A stretch of 64,000 nucleotides of DNA from Salegentibacter salegens. Its GTDB lineage: Bacteria; Bacteroidota; Bacteroidia; Flavobacteriales; Flavobacteriaceae. This document shows positions 18,186 to 25,341 of this stretch, piece after piece (position 1 is the first letter of the stretch; each line of letters begins with the position of its first letter). Both the position numbers and the translations under genes were made by a program. The stretch is from NCBI RefSeq assembly GCF_900142975.1, contig NZ_LT670848.1, forward strand, positions 3,348,001-3,412,000, read 5' to 3'. Under the pieces are notes generated by a model, which worked only from the letters and a program-made list of their open reading frames with translations, was not told the DNA's origin and ran no database searches.

Positions 18186-18228
18186 TGACCTTTATCATAT
18201 TTTGTGAGATGCCTTAAACCTAACTTTG
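18186..18228 (+). promoter_or_regulatory. Crp/Fnr-like site plus -7 element, promoter C of the stress cluster
   Basis: TGACCTTTATCA (18186-18197) lies exactly 35 nt (start to start) upstream of TAACTTTG (18221-18228). The consensus across promoters A, B and C is TGA-N6-TCATAY followed by TAnnTTTR. Confidence 0.65.
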
Positions 18229-18251
18229 AACTAACAATAAAACCTACTACT

Positions 18252-18551
18252 ATGCTCATCAATATTCAATTTATAAAAACAAAAGGAAGCCAAAATTTAA
18301 CTCAATTTGTATCAGAACACTTAGATAAATTATTAGAAAAATATGAATGGCTTATTAGAGCCGAAGTTTATTTTAAAGAAGAAAATGATCCTACAGGAAA
18401 GTCAAAAATTTGTGAGATCGAGCTAAGTGCGCCCGGTCCCAGGATTTTTGCTTCCTCTACAGAAGAAAGTTTTGAATTAGCCATCAAAAAAACCATCTTC
18501 GAACTTGACCAGCAGCTCAAGAAAAGAAAGGCTGTTTTTGTAGCACATTAA
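18252..18551 (+). CDS. hpf: Short-form ribosome hibernation promoting factor (HPF/RaiA family)
   Basis: Binds the 30S decoding region and stabilises inactive ribosomes under nutrient or energy limitation. The 99-aa protein covers only the N-terminal beta-alpha-beta-beta-beta-alpha domain (MLINIQFIKT...LTQFVSEHLDKLLEKYEWLIRAEVYFK...), i.e. the short form without the dimerisation tail. The ATG at 18252 matches the domain start; 16 upstream codons are open but overlap the promoter. Control by promoter C ties it to PEP synthase and the cation pump. Confidence 0.85.
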   Translation: MLINIQFIKTKGSQNLTQFVSEHLDKLLEKYEWLIRAEVYFKEENDPTGKSKICEIELSAPGPRIFASSTEESFELAIKKTIFELDQQLKKRKAVFVAH

Positions 18552-18560
18552 GATGCTTGC

Positions 18561-18650
18561 AGAGGCTGTTTAAAAATAACAGGTTTTACATCTCATTTCG
18601 TTTAGCCCAAATTTACCAGACTTTAGTTAAACCATTTTTAAACAGTCTCT
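18561..18650. repeat. 90-bp element with 17-bp terminal inverted repeats (MITE-like or bidirectional terminator)
   Basis: AGAGGCTGTTTAAAAAT (18561-18577) and ATTTTTAAACAGTCTCT (18634-18650) are inverted copies with one mismatch, separated by 56 nt. A T run follows on the plus strand. It lies between the convergent hibernation-factor and DUF456 genes. No clear target duplication is visible. Confidence 0.55.
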
Positions 18651-18653
18651 TTT

Positions 18654-19151
18654 TTAAAATATCAATTCTCTAAATTCCCAGGCCTTATAGCTGAAGAAAA
18701 TTAAAAACCCTACCGCTACTACCAACTCCATAAATGTAGAAGCAAGAAGACCAATAAACGATCCGTAGGCAGCCCGCAAAGCCGATTTAGAATCAGATTT
18801 ATTAATTATTTCTCCAATAAAGGCTCCTGCAAAAGCTCCTATTATTATTCCAAGCGGGATTGGAACAAAAATCCCGATTACCAATCCAATAGTAGCGCCC
18901 CACATTCCGGCTTTACTACCCCCATACTTTTTTGTTCCCATTGCAGGAATTACAAGCTGTAAAGCATAAATTATAGCAGCGAGAATAAAAGCTATTCCCA
19001 AAACCCAGTAATTTGTTGGCACTGATGGTGCTAAATAGAGTAGAAGTAATCCTACCCAACTAAGCGGTACACCGGGCAAGATCGGTAAAAAACTTCCCAG
19101 AATTCCAAGGATCATTAAAACCGCTCCAACTCCAAATAATATTAGATCCAT
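18654..19151 (-). CDS. DUF456 domain membrane protein
   Basis: A 165-aa membrane protein with about four to five hydrophobic segments. It has the family pattern GVGAVLMILGILGSFLPILPGVPLSW at the N-terminus and an internal glycine-rich repeat (GIFVPIPLGIIIGAFAGAFIGEI) near 95-117. Function is unknown for the family. The gene is convergent with the hibernation factor; a -7 element TATATTTG for this strand is at 19182-19175. Confidence 0.85.
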   Translation of the reverse strand: MDLILFGVGAVLMILGILGSFLPILPGVPLSWVGLLLLYLAPSVPTNYWVLGIAFILAAIIYALQLVIPAMGTKKYGGSKAGMWGATIGLVIGIFVPIPLGIIIGAFAGAFIGEIINKSDSKSALRAAYGSFIGLLASTFMELVVAVGFLIFFSYKAWEFRELIF

Positions 19152-19466
19152 AGTCTTTTAAATGTTTTGATTATCAAATATAATTTAATTCCGAAGAAGT
19201 TTTTAACTAAATTATTAGGTTAAACTAAAATGTTAGTTTATATTAGCAGTGTTGAATTTGAATCTTCCGTCATCCTAAACTTGTTTCAGGATCTAGTTTC
19301 AATTCAACTTTAGAATCCCGAAGTTAATTCGGGATAAAGTCTGAAATAAATTCAGCTTGACGTGGAATAAGAATTAGAGGTTTGGATATAGATTCCCGCC
19401 TGCGTGGGAATGACAAATGAATATAATAAGAGATTTCCGCCTTCGCGGAAATGACAAAAATTAATT
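19152..19466. repeat. 315-bp intergenic region filled with degenerate dispersed repeats
   Basis: No gene is seen here. The gap holds a GTCATCCTAAACTTGTTTC repeat (from 19269) facing an inverted partner ending in TTCAGCTTGACG (about 19350-19362). A CCCGAAGTTAATTCGGG hairpin (19318-19334) lies between them. Two related units of the form TTCCCGCCTGCGTGGGAATGAC and TTTCCGCCTTCGCGGAAATGAC follow (about 19391-19412 and 19434-19455). Confidence 0.6.
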
Positions 19467-19829
19467 ATGAAACAACTAACCAAAGCCGAAGAAGAGATTA
19501 TGCAAATTCTCTGGAAACTGGAGAAAGCCAATGTCGCTTCAATTATCGAGGAAATGCCCGAGCCAAAACCGGCTTATAATACGGTTTCTACCATTGTGAG
19601 AATCCTGGAAGACAAAGGTTTTGTAGATCACGAAAAGAAAGGGAAGGGCTATTTATATTTTCCGCTTTTGGCGCGTGAAACTTATAGCAACCAGAGCATC
19701 AATAAATTGATGAACAATTATTTTAACGGCTCCTTTAAAAGTATGGTTTCCTTTTTTATGAAGAAAAACGATATGGATACTAAAGATTTAGAAGCGATTT
19801 TAAAGGAAATCAATAAAAAAGAAAAGTAA
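19467..19829 (+). CDS. BlaI/MecI/CopY family transcriptional repressor
   Basis: A winged-helix DNA-binding repressor of 120 aa. The HTH region LTKAEEEIMQILWKLEKANVASIIEEM and recognition helix PAYNTVSTIVRILEDKGFVDHEKKGKG (about 3-63) are typical; the C-terminal half would dimerise and carry the protease-sensitive site. Its stop overlaps the ATG of the M56 sensor protease (TAATG). In BlaI/BlaR1 systems the partner protease inactivates the repressor on ligand sensing; the inducer here is unknown, and beta-lactamase is absent. Confidence 0.9.
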   Translation: MKQLTKAEEEIMQILWKLEKANVASIIEEMPEPKPAYNTVSTIVRILEDKGFVDHEKKGKGYLYFPLLARETYSNQSINKLMNNYFNGSFKSMVSFFMKKNDMDTKDLEAILKEINKKEK

Positions 19830-21409
19830 TGTTAGATTATGTACTTCAGGTAGTTGTGTTTCAACTCGGTTTTTTGCTGATGTATGAACTGCTGCTAAAA
19901 AAAGAGACGTTTTTTACGATAAACAGGCTGTATTTATTAGTAACACCGCTTGTTTCACTTTTACTGCCATTATTGAAAATTGAAAGTTTATCGACGCTTG
20001 TTCCGGCAGACTCTATTTCTACTCTTTCACAAGTTTGGCTTCCCGAGGTCTATATTGGCGGTCAACCGGAAAATATTCAGCAATTACCGGCCGTAAATGT
20101 AGCGCAGGAACAGGGATTGCAAATAAACTGGTGGTTGGTTTCCTATATTTCAGGAGTGGTGCTTAGTTTAATTTTATTGCTGAAAAAATACCAAAACCTG
20201 AACCATTTATTTCGTTTCCGAAGAATTTCAGAAAATAACGAGTTGAGAATTATTGAAGTTCCAAATTCTAATATAGCCTGTACTTTCTTTAAAACCATCT
20301 TTTTAGGAGATAAATTATCTGGAGCTGAAAAGCAACAAATTCTCTCACACGAACTGGTTCACGTAAAGCAAAAACACAGCCTGGATTTAGTGTTTTTTGA
20401 AGCTTTAAAGATCTTATTTTGGTTTAATCCGCTGGTGTATATCTACCAAAGCAGAATTGCGACTTTGCACGAGTTCATCGCCGATGCAAATGTGGTAAAA
20501 ACCACTACCAAACGCAGCTATTACGAACAGTTGCTAAACACCGCGTTTAACACGCAGAATATTTCATTCATCAATCAATTTTTTAATCATTCATTAATTA
20601 AAAAACGAATTATTATGTTACAAAAATCAAGATCAAGAACAATAGCGAAATTCAAGTACCTATTCGTACTGCCTTTACTTTTTATGATGCTGACTTATGT
20701 TTCCTGTTCAGACGATAATTCATCTGTGGCATCTGCTGAAGATGATCCTCTTTCTCAATATAGTTACACCATTGATGTTAGTGAAGGGATGACTGAAGAA
20801 AATAGAAAAGTACATAAAAAATATGAAGAATTTCTAATGAACAATCCTGATTATGTAAGTTGGGCTACGATTGATTCTAATGAAAAATCAATAAGCTATG
20901 CGATTCATAGTAGGGACGAAGAAGTGCCAGAGGGTTATATTAAACTATATGTTAGTGATAAATATGATATGTATATTAATTTGCCAAATGAAGGGAAAGA
21001 AAAAGATTCTGATAAATACGCTGAAGAAATAGAATATGATAGCGAAAGCGGAGTTCCTTTTGCCATAATTGAAGATGTTCCGGTATTTGAAGGTTGTGAA
21101 GGTTTAAATTCTAATGAAGAACGGAAAGATTGTATGAGTCGCCAGATTACCCGATTTGTAAATATGAATTTTAATACCAATTTAGGAAAGGAATTGAATC
21201 TTAAGGGAACAAACAGGGTGATTACCCAATTTAGAATAGATGAAAGCGGAAATGTGGTTAATATAAAGGCAAGAGCTCCACACCCCGATTTAGAAGAAGA
21301 AGCTATTCGTGTCATTTCGGAACTTCCTAAAATGCAGCCCGGGAAACAGGACGGAAAGGAAATTAGCGTGATGTATTCACTTCCAATAGTTTTTCAAATA
21401 GGTGAATAA
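19829..21409 (+). CDS. M56 (BlaR1-like) metallopeptidase with TonB_C-type C-terminal domain
   Basis: A membrane-embedded signalling protease of 526 aa. Membrane helices lie near 5-22, 33-50 and 101-118. The zinc site SHELVHVKQKH (HExxH at 174-178) is followed by a downstream HEFIADA ligand segment, and a fourth helix lies near 283-298. After it the periplasmic part is acidic, then a TonB_C-like domain (about 415-526) begins with VPVFEGC and carries a second Cys about 12 residues on. Penicillin-binding domains of true BlaR1 are absent. The gene is translationally coupled to blaI and overlaps the TPR gene by 8 nt. Confidence 0.88.
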   Translation: MLDYVLQVVVFQLGFLLMYELLLKKETFFTINRLYLLVTPLVSLLLPLLKIESLSTLVPADSISTLSQVWLPEVYIGGQPENIQQLPAVNVAQEQGLQINWWLVSYISGVVLSLILLLKKYQNLNHLFRFRRISENNELRIIEVPNSNIACTFFKTIFLGDKLSGAEKQQILSHELVHVKQKHSLDLVFFEALKILFWFNPLVYIYQSRIATLHEFIADANVVKTTTKRSYYEQLLNTAFNTQNISFINQFFNHSLIKKRIIMLQKSRSRTIAKFKYLFVLPLLFMMLTYVSCSDDNSSVASAEDDPLSQYSYTIDVSEGMTEENRKVHKKYEEFLMNNPDYVSWATIDSNEKSISYAIHSRDEEVPEGYIKLYVSDKYDMYINLPNEGKEKDSDKYAEEIEYDSESGVPFAIIEDVPVFEGCEGLNSNEERKDCMSRQITRFVNMNFNTNLGKELNLKGTNRVITQFRIDESGNVVNIKARAPHPDLEEEAIRVISELPKMQPGKQDGKEISVMYSLPIVFQIGE

Positions 21410-22547
21410 GTTTAGTTTTATTATTATATTAATGTTAGCCTTCAAAGCCGAAGCTCAAACTTCGGCTTTGGCTATTTCAGACAGTTTGTATGCCGTGGGA
21501 GAATATTCCGAAGCGATTGAGAAACTACAGAAAATTAATTCTAAAACAGAGAAAACCTATCTCAAGCTGGCAAAAAACTACGCTGCGAACCGCCAACCCG
21601 AAATTGCGCTCGAGAACTATAAAAAGGTTTTAGACCAAAGCCCCGATCGGGTTTTGACTGCTGTAGACTATGGCGAATTACTGGTAAAAACCGAAAAACT
21701 GGAAGCTGCCGACAGCCTTTTTAAGGTCTTGAACAAAAAATATCCGAAAAATGCCAGTTTTAAATATCAGCAAGGCTTAATCAGGGAAAAACTAAAAGAT
21801 AGTACGGCAATACATTTTTTTACATACACCACAATGCTGGACACCACGCACCAGGCAGCGCTTTATAAAGTAGCTAAAGATAAATTAAGGAACCGGCAGT
21901 ATACTATGGCAGAGCATTATAGTAAACGCGGGCTACGGGTGAATCCTAATAATCTATCTTTGCTTTCTATTTTAGCCCAGACTTATTCTTCTTTGAAACT
22001 TTATAAAGAAGCGCTCCAGCCTTATGAAAAGCTGATTGAACTCGGGCAGGATTCAGAATTTATTTATAACAAACTAGGTTTTGCTTATTACAGGCTTAAA
22101 GATTACGATAAAGCGATAATAAATTATAACAAAGCACTGGAATTTGAAGACCGAAATTCGGCCACGCATTATACCCTTGGGAAACTGTATGCTTTAACCG
22201 GGGATCTAGATAAGTCTGAAACCCATTTATTGATGTCAATTCTTATTAAAAAACAACCGGTAGATGCCGAATTTTTTAGCCTGGGCCTCACTTACAAAAT
22301 GCAGGAAAAACATAAAAACGCACTGGAATATTTTAATAAGGCCCTGGAAGAAAATCCCGATCACGAAAGAGCTTTATACGAGCGGGCAGTAGCCGCCGAT
22401 AACTATATGGCAGATGATGAAACCGTAATTGGCTACTACCAGGCATACTTTGATAAATATGAGAGTATAGGAAACGATGGAATGCTTTATCGTGCCAAAA
22501 CCAGGATTAGCGATCTAAAAGAAAAAATACATTTAGCTGAGAATTAA
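21402..22547 (+). CDS. Secreted tetratricopeptide-repeat protein
   Basis: A 381-aa protein with a signal peptide (NKFSFIIILMLAFKAEAQT, cleavage near 19) and about eight to nine TPR units, for example ALENYKKVLDQSPDRVL, AEHYSKRGLRVNPNNLS, AIINYNKALEFEDRNSA and ALEYFNKALEENPDHER. It is likely periplasmic or surface-anchored and acts in protein-protein contacts. Its 8-nt overlap with the M56 gene indicates a three-gene blaI-M56-TPR operon. Its partner is unknown; by position it could be a regulator or target of the sensor protease. Confidence 0.85.
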   Translation: MNKFSFIIILMLAFKAEAQTSALAISDSLYAVGEYSEAIEKLQKINSKTEKTYLKLAKNYAANRQPEIALENYKKVLDQSPDRVLTAVDYGELLVKTEKLEAADSLFKVLNKKYPKNASFKYQQGLIREKLKDSTAIHFFTYTTMLDTTHQAALYKVAKDKLRNRQYTMAEHYSKRGLRVNPNNLSLLSILAQTYSSLKLYKEALQPYEKLIELGQDSEFIYNKLGFAYYRLKDYDKAIINYNKALEFEDRNSATHYTLGKLYALTGDLDKSETHLLMSILIKKQPVDAEFFSLGLTYKMQEKHKNALEYFNKALEENPDHERALYERAVAADNYMADDETVIGYYQAYFDKYESIGNDGMLYRAKTRISDLKEKIHLAEN

Positions 22548-22633
22548 TTTAATTTTCCCACATCGAGCATTAGGAAATATTCAATACAGGCTTATTTGAG
22601 ATCTTTCTATTTGGATATCTTGCTTGATTTCAA

Positions 22634-22664
22634 CGTCATTACGAACGAAGTGAAGTAATCTCTT
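22634..22664. repeat. Dispersed CGTCATTACGAACGAAGTGA repeat
   Basis: One copy of the short palindromic sequence starting CGTCATTACGAACGAAG, of a type scattered in Bacteroidota intergenic DNA; it lies upstream of the ExbD-like gene. Confidence 0.5.
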
Positions 22665-22693
22665 CATTTGAGAAAACTTTTAATTTAACACCT

Positions 22694-23089
22694 ATGAAAT
22701 TTAAAATCACTCTACTTTTCTTCAGTCTTTTTGTTTGTATTTCGGCAGTTGCGCAAGATGCTTTTGAAATCAATGTTTTTGTAGACGCCGATAAAAATAT
22801 TTATTTGGAAGATAAACAGGTTAAATCTGATAAACTTTCAATTGAAGTGAAAGAGCTGGTGAACAATCAACCGGCATTAAAGTATGATGGCGTAATTTTC
22901 AATATTTACGGAGACGAAAAGCTTAAACACGGTTTCATTATGGATATAAACCGCGAAATGTTGGCGGGTTATGATTCGGGAAAAATCATCACCAAAAAAT
23001 ATTTACTGAATTATACCGATGTTGAAATGGATAGCGAAAACTGGCAGCAGGAAATAAAGTCGCTAAATCTTAAAGCAATAGAAAACTAG
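22694..23089 (+). CDS. Periplasmic protein, possible ExbD/TolR-like domain
   Basis: A 131-aa protein with a clear signal peptide (MKFKITLLFFSLFVCISAVAQ, cut near 21). The mature part has the pattern INVFVDADKNIYLEDKQVKSDKLSIEV...YDGVIFNIYGDEKLKHGFIMDINREML. This resembles the periplasmic domain of ExbD/TolR (a beta strand with an Asp-rich turn, then a strand-helix) without the membrane anchor; the likeness is my inference. An IS256 element is inserted at its stop codon: the 8-bp target duplication contains the TAG, so the protein is unchanged. Confidence 0.7.
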   Translation: MKFKITLLFFSLFVCISAVAQDAFEINVFVDADKNIYLEDKQVKSDKLSIEVKELVNNQPALKYDGVIFNIYGDEKLKHGFIMDINREMLAGYDSGKIITKKYLLNYTDVEMDSENWQQEIKSLNLKAIEN

Positions 23090-23090
23090 C
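23083..23090 (+). repeat. Target-site duplication, left side of the IS256 element
   Basis: AAACTAGC is present at 23083-23090 and again at 24454-24461. It includes the stop codon of the upstream gene. Confidence 0.92.
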
Positions 23091-23152
23091 GAGGGTGTAA
23101 TCTCAAGTCTGTCTAGACTTTGAAAATTAAATTAAAATTTTTAGACTAGATT

Positions 23153-24391
23153 ATGACACAAGAAGAGATTAAGGAATTAAAGGAAAAAGCATTAAAACAA
23201 TTTTTATCAGGAGAATCCCTAACCGGCAAAAACGGCGCTTTTGCTCCAATGCTTAGGGAGTTTATGGAAGAGGCCCTGGAAGCAGAAATGTCTTCGCACC
23301 TTTCCGATGAAGAAAAAGGCTCAAAAGCAGGTAATAAGCGTAATGGCAAAGGCAAAAAGACCCTAAAGAGCAGCCAAGGGGACGTCACCATTAACACGCC
23401 CCAGGATCGTAACAGTACCTTTGAGCCGGAGATCGTAGCGAAACGCCAGCGTATCCTGGCCGATAATTTAGAAAAGCAGATTATAGGCATGTACGGGATG
23501 GGCAATAGCCTGCGGGATATCTCAGCTCATATAGAGGAAATGTATGATTCCAAGATATCCACACACGTTCTAAGTGATATTACGGACCGGGTGATTCCCA
23601 AGGTTAAGGAATGGCAGGATCGCCCCTTGGAGCCGGTATATTGCATCCTATGGCTCGACGCGATGCACTTCAAGGTACGCGAAGAAGGCAAAGTAAAGCA
23701 CAAGGCCTTGTATAATATTTTAGGAATAAATAAAGCTGGAAGAAAGGAAGTGCTGGGTATGTATATCTCGGAAAGTGAAGGGGCCAATTTTTGGCTTCAG
23801 GTGCTGACCCAATTAAACAACCGTGGCTTAAAAGATATTCTGATTGCCTGTACGGATAATCTTACGGGCTTTAGTGAAGCCATTCATTCTGTTTATCCCA
23901 AGACTGATATTCAGCTATGTATTGTCCACCAGATCCGCAATAGTATGAAGTATGTGGCCAGTAAGGATCAAAAAGATTTTATGAAAGACCTTAAACTGGT
24001 GTACAAGGCTGACACCAAAGACCAGGCTGAATCGGCTTTACTGGATCTGGAAGAAAAATGGGGCAAAAGATATCCCATAGTGATCCGTTCCTGGAATGAT
24101 AACTGGGACCGATTGAGTGCTTATTTTGAATATACCGCACCCATTAGAAAACTCATATACACCACAAATGCCGTAGAGGCTTTTCACCGGCAGGTAAGAA
24201 AAGTAACCAAGACCAAAGGCGCTTTTACCAATGATATGGCACTATTGAAGCTGGTTTACCTAGCTACCAGAAGAATTGAAAAGAAATGGAACGCCCCACT
24301 GCAGAACTGGGGTTTGGTAGTTCAACAATTAGCTATTAAATTTGAAGGTCGGCTAGAGTTGGACTTAGCCACCAATGAAACGAAAAACTAA
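23153..24391 (+). CDS. IS256-family transposase
   Basis: A 412-aa DDE transposase of the mutator/IS256 type. The catalytic residues are in ILWLDAMHFKVREEG (first Asp, near 171), IACTDNLTGF (second Asp, near 240) and TTNAVEAFHRQVRKV (Glu, near 345). The N-terminus carries the usual small helical DNA-binding region and AEMSSHLSDEEKGSKAGNKRNGKG. Intact, so probably active. Confidence 0.95.
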   Translation: MTQEEIKELKEKALKQFLSGESLTGKNGAFAPMLREFMEEALEAEMSSHLSDEEKGSKAGNKRNGKGKKTLKSSQGDVTINTPQDRNSTFEPEIVAKRQRILADNLEKQIIGMYGMGNSLRDISAHIEEMYDSKISTHVLSDITDRVIPKVKEWQDRPLEPVYCILWLDAMHFKVREEGKVKHKALYNILGINKAGRKEVLGMYISESEGANFWLQVLTQLNNRGLKDILIACTDNLTGFSEAIHSVYPKTDIQLCIVHQIRNSMKYVASKDQKDFMKDLKLVYKADTKDQAESALLDLEEKWGKRYPIVIRSWNDNWDRLSAYFEYTAPIRKLIYTTNAVEAFHRQVRKVTKTKGAFTNDMALLKLVYLATRRIEKKWNAPLQNWGLVVQQLAIKFEGRLELDLATNETKN

Positions 24392-24395
24392 AATT

Positions 24396-24427
24396 TTCTT
24401 CTCCCGGGGGTACCCCCGGGAGAAGAA
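24396..24427. repeat. Perfect 32-bp palindrome at the IS256 3' end
   Basis: The 16 bases at 24396-24411 (ending TCCCGGGGGT) are followed by their exact reverse complement at 24412-24427. It lies 4 bp after the transposase stop and just inside the right terminal repeat. There is no T run, so it is a strong hairpin rather than a classical terminator. Confidence 0.9.
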
Positions 24428-24453
24428 GCAGACAGAGTTGAGCTAACACTCCC

Positions 24454-24461
24454 AAACTAGC
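24454..24461 (+). repeat. Target-site duplication, right side of the IS256 element
   Basis: AAACTAGC, identical to 23083-23090. Confidence 0.92.
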
Positions 24462-24528
24462 TATTTTTCCTGGCGAAACTTTCACTTAAAATTCCTTACT
24501 TTTGCTTAAAGTCCAAGCGCATTTGCCA

Positions 24529-25098
24529 ATGAAAAAAGCTTTACTCGATAATCGAGATTTAAATGCTCTGATACCTGTCTCGAGATTTAAGTCTTATTTC
24601 TTTTATAATTGCCTCTCGATTTTGTTCCAGCGTAGTTTACTTGTAATTGCTAGTTTAGTAGTTTTCTCCTGTAATTTTGAGACCAAGAAGATTTCTTCAG
24701 AAGAAGTGCTGGAGCTGGAATCCCGTACGCTTAATTGGAAAGAAGTAGACGAATATCCGGCTTTTGAAGACTGCCAAAACGAAACCGAACTTTTGGCGGC
24801 ACGGGAATGCTTTGAACGGGAAGTAGCCGAAAACATTTATGCTTACCTTTCTAAACAACAGCCGGTAGTTACAGAGTCTATAGACGATACCCTTTATCTT
24901 TATCTGGAAATAAATAGTGCGGGTCGCCCCGAGATAGATTCGGTTAAAATAGATTCTACATTAAACAATCAGCTTCCTGAATTGCGATTGTGGTTAGACC
25001 AAAGTATAGATTCCCTTCCAAAAATTTATCCGGCCAGTAAGCGCGGCGTACCGGTTTCTACCGTTTTTAAAATGCCTATTGTTATTAAAGCTGAGTAA
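24529..25098 (+). CDS. Putative lipoprotein with TonB_C-like domain
   Basis: About 189 aa from the ATG at 24529. A hydrophobic stretch ending LVVFSC (lipobox, Cys about 48) suggests a lipoprotein, but the N-terminal part before it is unusually long, so the true start is uncertain. The C-terminal domain begins EYPAFEDC and has a second Cys in AARECFEREV. It ends in VSTVFKMPIVIK, the same arrangement as the TonB_C region of the M56 protein (VPVFEGC...KDC...YSLPIVFQI). A -7 element TACTTTTG is at 24497-24504. Before the IS insertion it lay next to the ExbD-like gene. Confidence 0.65.
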   Translation: MKKALLDNRDLNALIPVSRFKSYFFYNCLSILFQRSLLVIASLVVFSCNFETKKISSEEVLELESRTLNWKEVDEYPAFEDCQNETELLAARECFEREVAENIYAYLSKQQPVVTESIDDTLYLYLEINSAGRPEIDSVKIDSTLNNQLPELRLWLDQSIDSLPKIYPASKRGVPVSTVFKMPIVIKAE

Positions 25099-25109
25099 TA
25101 ATTCACAAC

Positions 25110-25141
25110 ATAACAGTTTTGTTATATAACATTTTTGTTAT
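25110..25141. promoter_or_regulatory. Two tandem palindromic operators upstream of hicAB
   Basis: ATAACAGTTTTGTTAT (25110-25125) and ATAACATTTTTGTTAT (25126-25141) abut directly; each is an ATAACA/TGTTAT palindrome. A promoter TTTG (25118-25121), 19 nt, TAAATTTA (25141-25148) overlaps them, so repressor binding would block transcription. This fits HicB autoregulation. Confidence 0.75.
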
Positions 25142-25152
25142 AAATTTAAAGT

Positions 25153-25335
25153 GTGAATTCGGTTTCCCTAATTAAAGTGATAAAAAAGCATGGTTGGTAT
25201 CTTGTAAGAACAAAAGGAAGCCACCATCATTTCAAGCATCCCGAAAAGAAAGGAATTGTCACTATCCCGCATCCTAAAAAGGATCTTCCTAAGGGAACGG
25301 TGAATTCAATTTTAAAACAAGCCGGAATTAAATAA
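25153..25335 (+). CDS. hicA: HicA family mRNA interferase toxin
   Basis: A 60-aa double-stranded RNA-binding-fold toxin. The family motifs KKHGWYLVRTKGSHHHFKHPEKKG (catalytic His in GSHHHF) and TIPHPKKDLPKGTVNSILKQAG cover nearly the whole protein. The start is a GTG at 25153. It is followed 6 nt later by hicB, the classical toxin-first order. Confidence 0.93.
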   Translation: MNSVSLIKVIKKHGWYLVRTKGSHHHFKHPEKKGIVTIPHPKKDLPKGTVNSILKQAGIK

Positions 25336-25341
25336 ATTATA

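Larger units (their letters stand above)
23091..24453 (+). mobile_element. IS256-family insertion sequence, complete, 1363 bp
   Basis: Terminal inverted repeats (23091-23113 and 24431-24453) match at 18 of 23 positions. An exact 8-bp target duplication (AAACTAGC) flanks them, as expected for IS256. It encodes one intact transposase and ends with a perfect palindrome. It separates the ExbD-like gene from the TonB_C-like lipoprotein gene. Confidence 0.93.
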
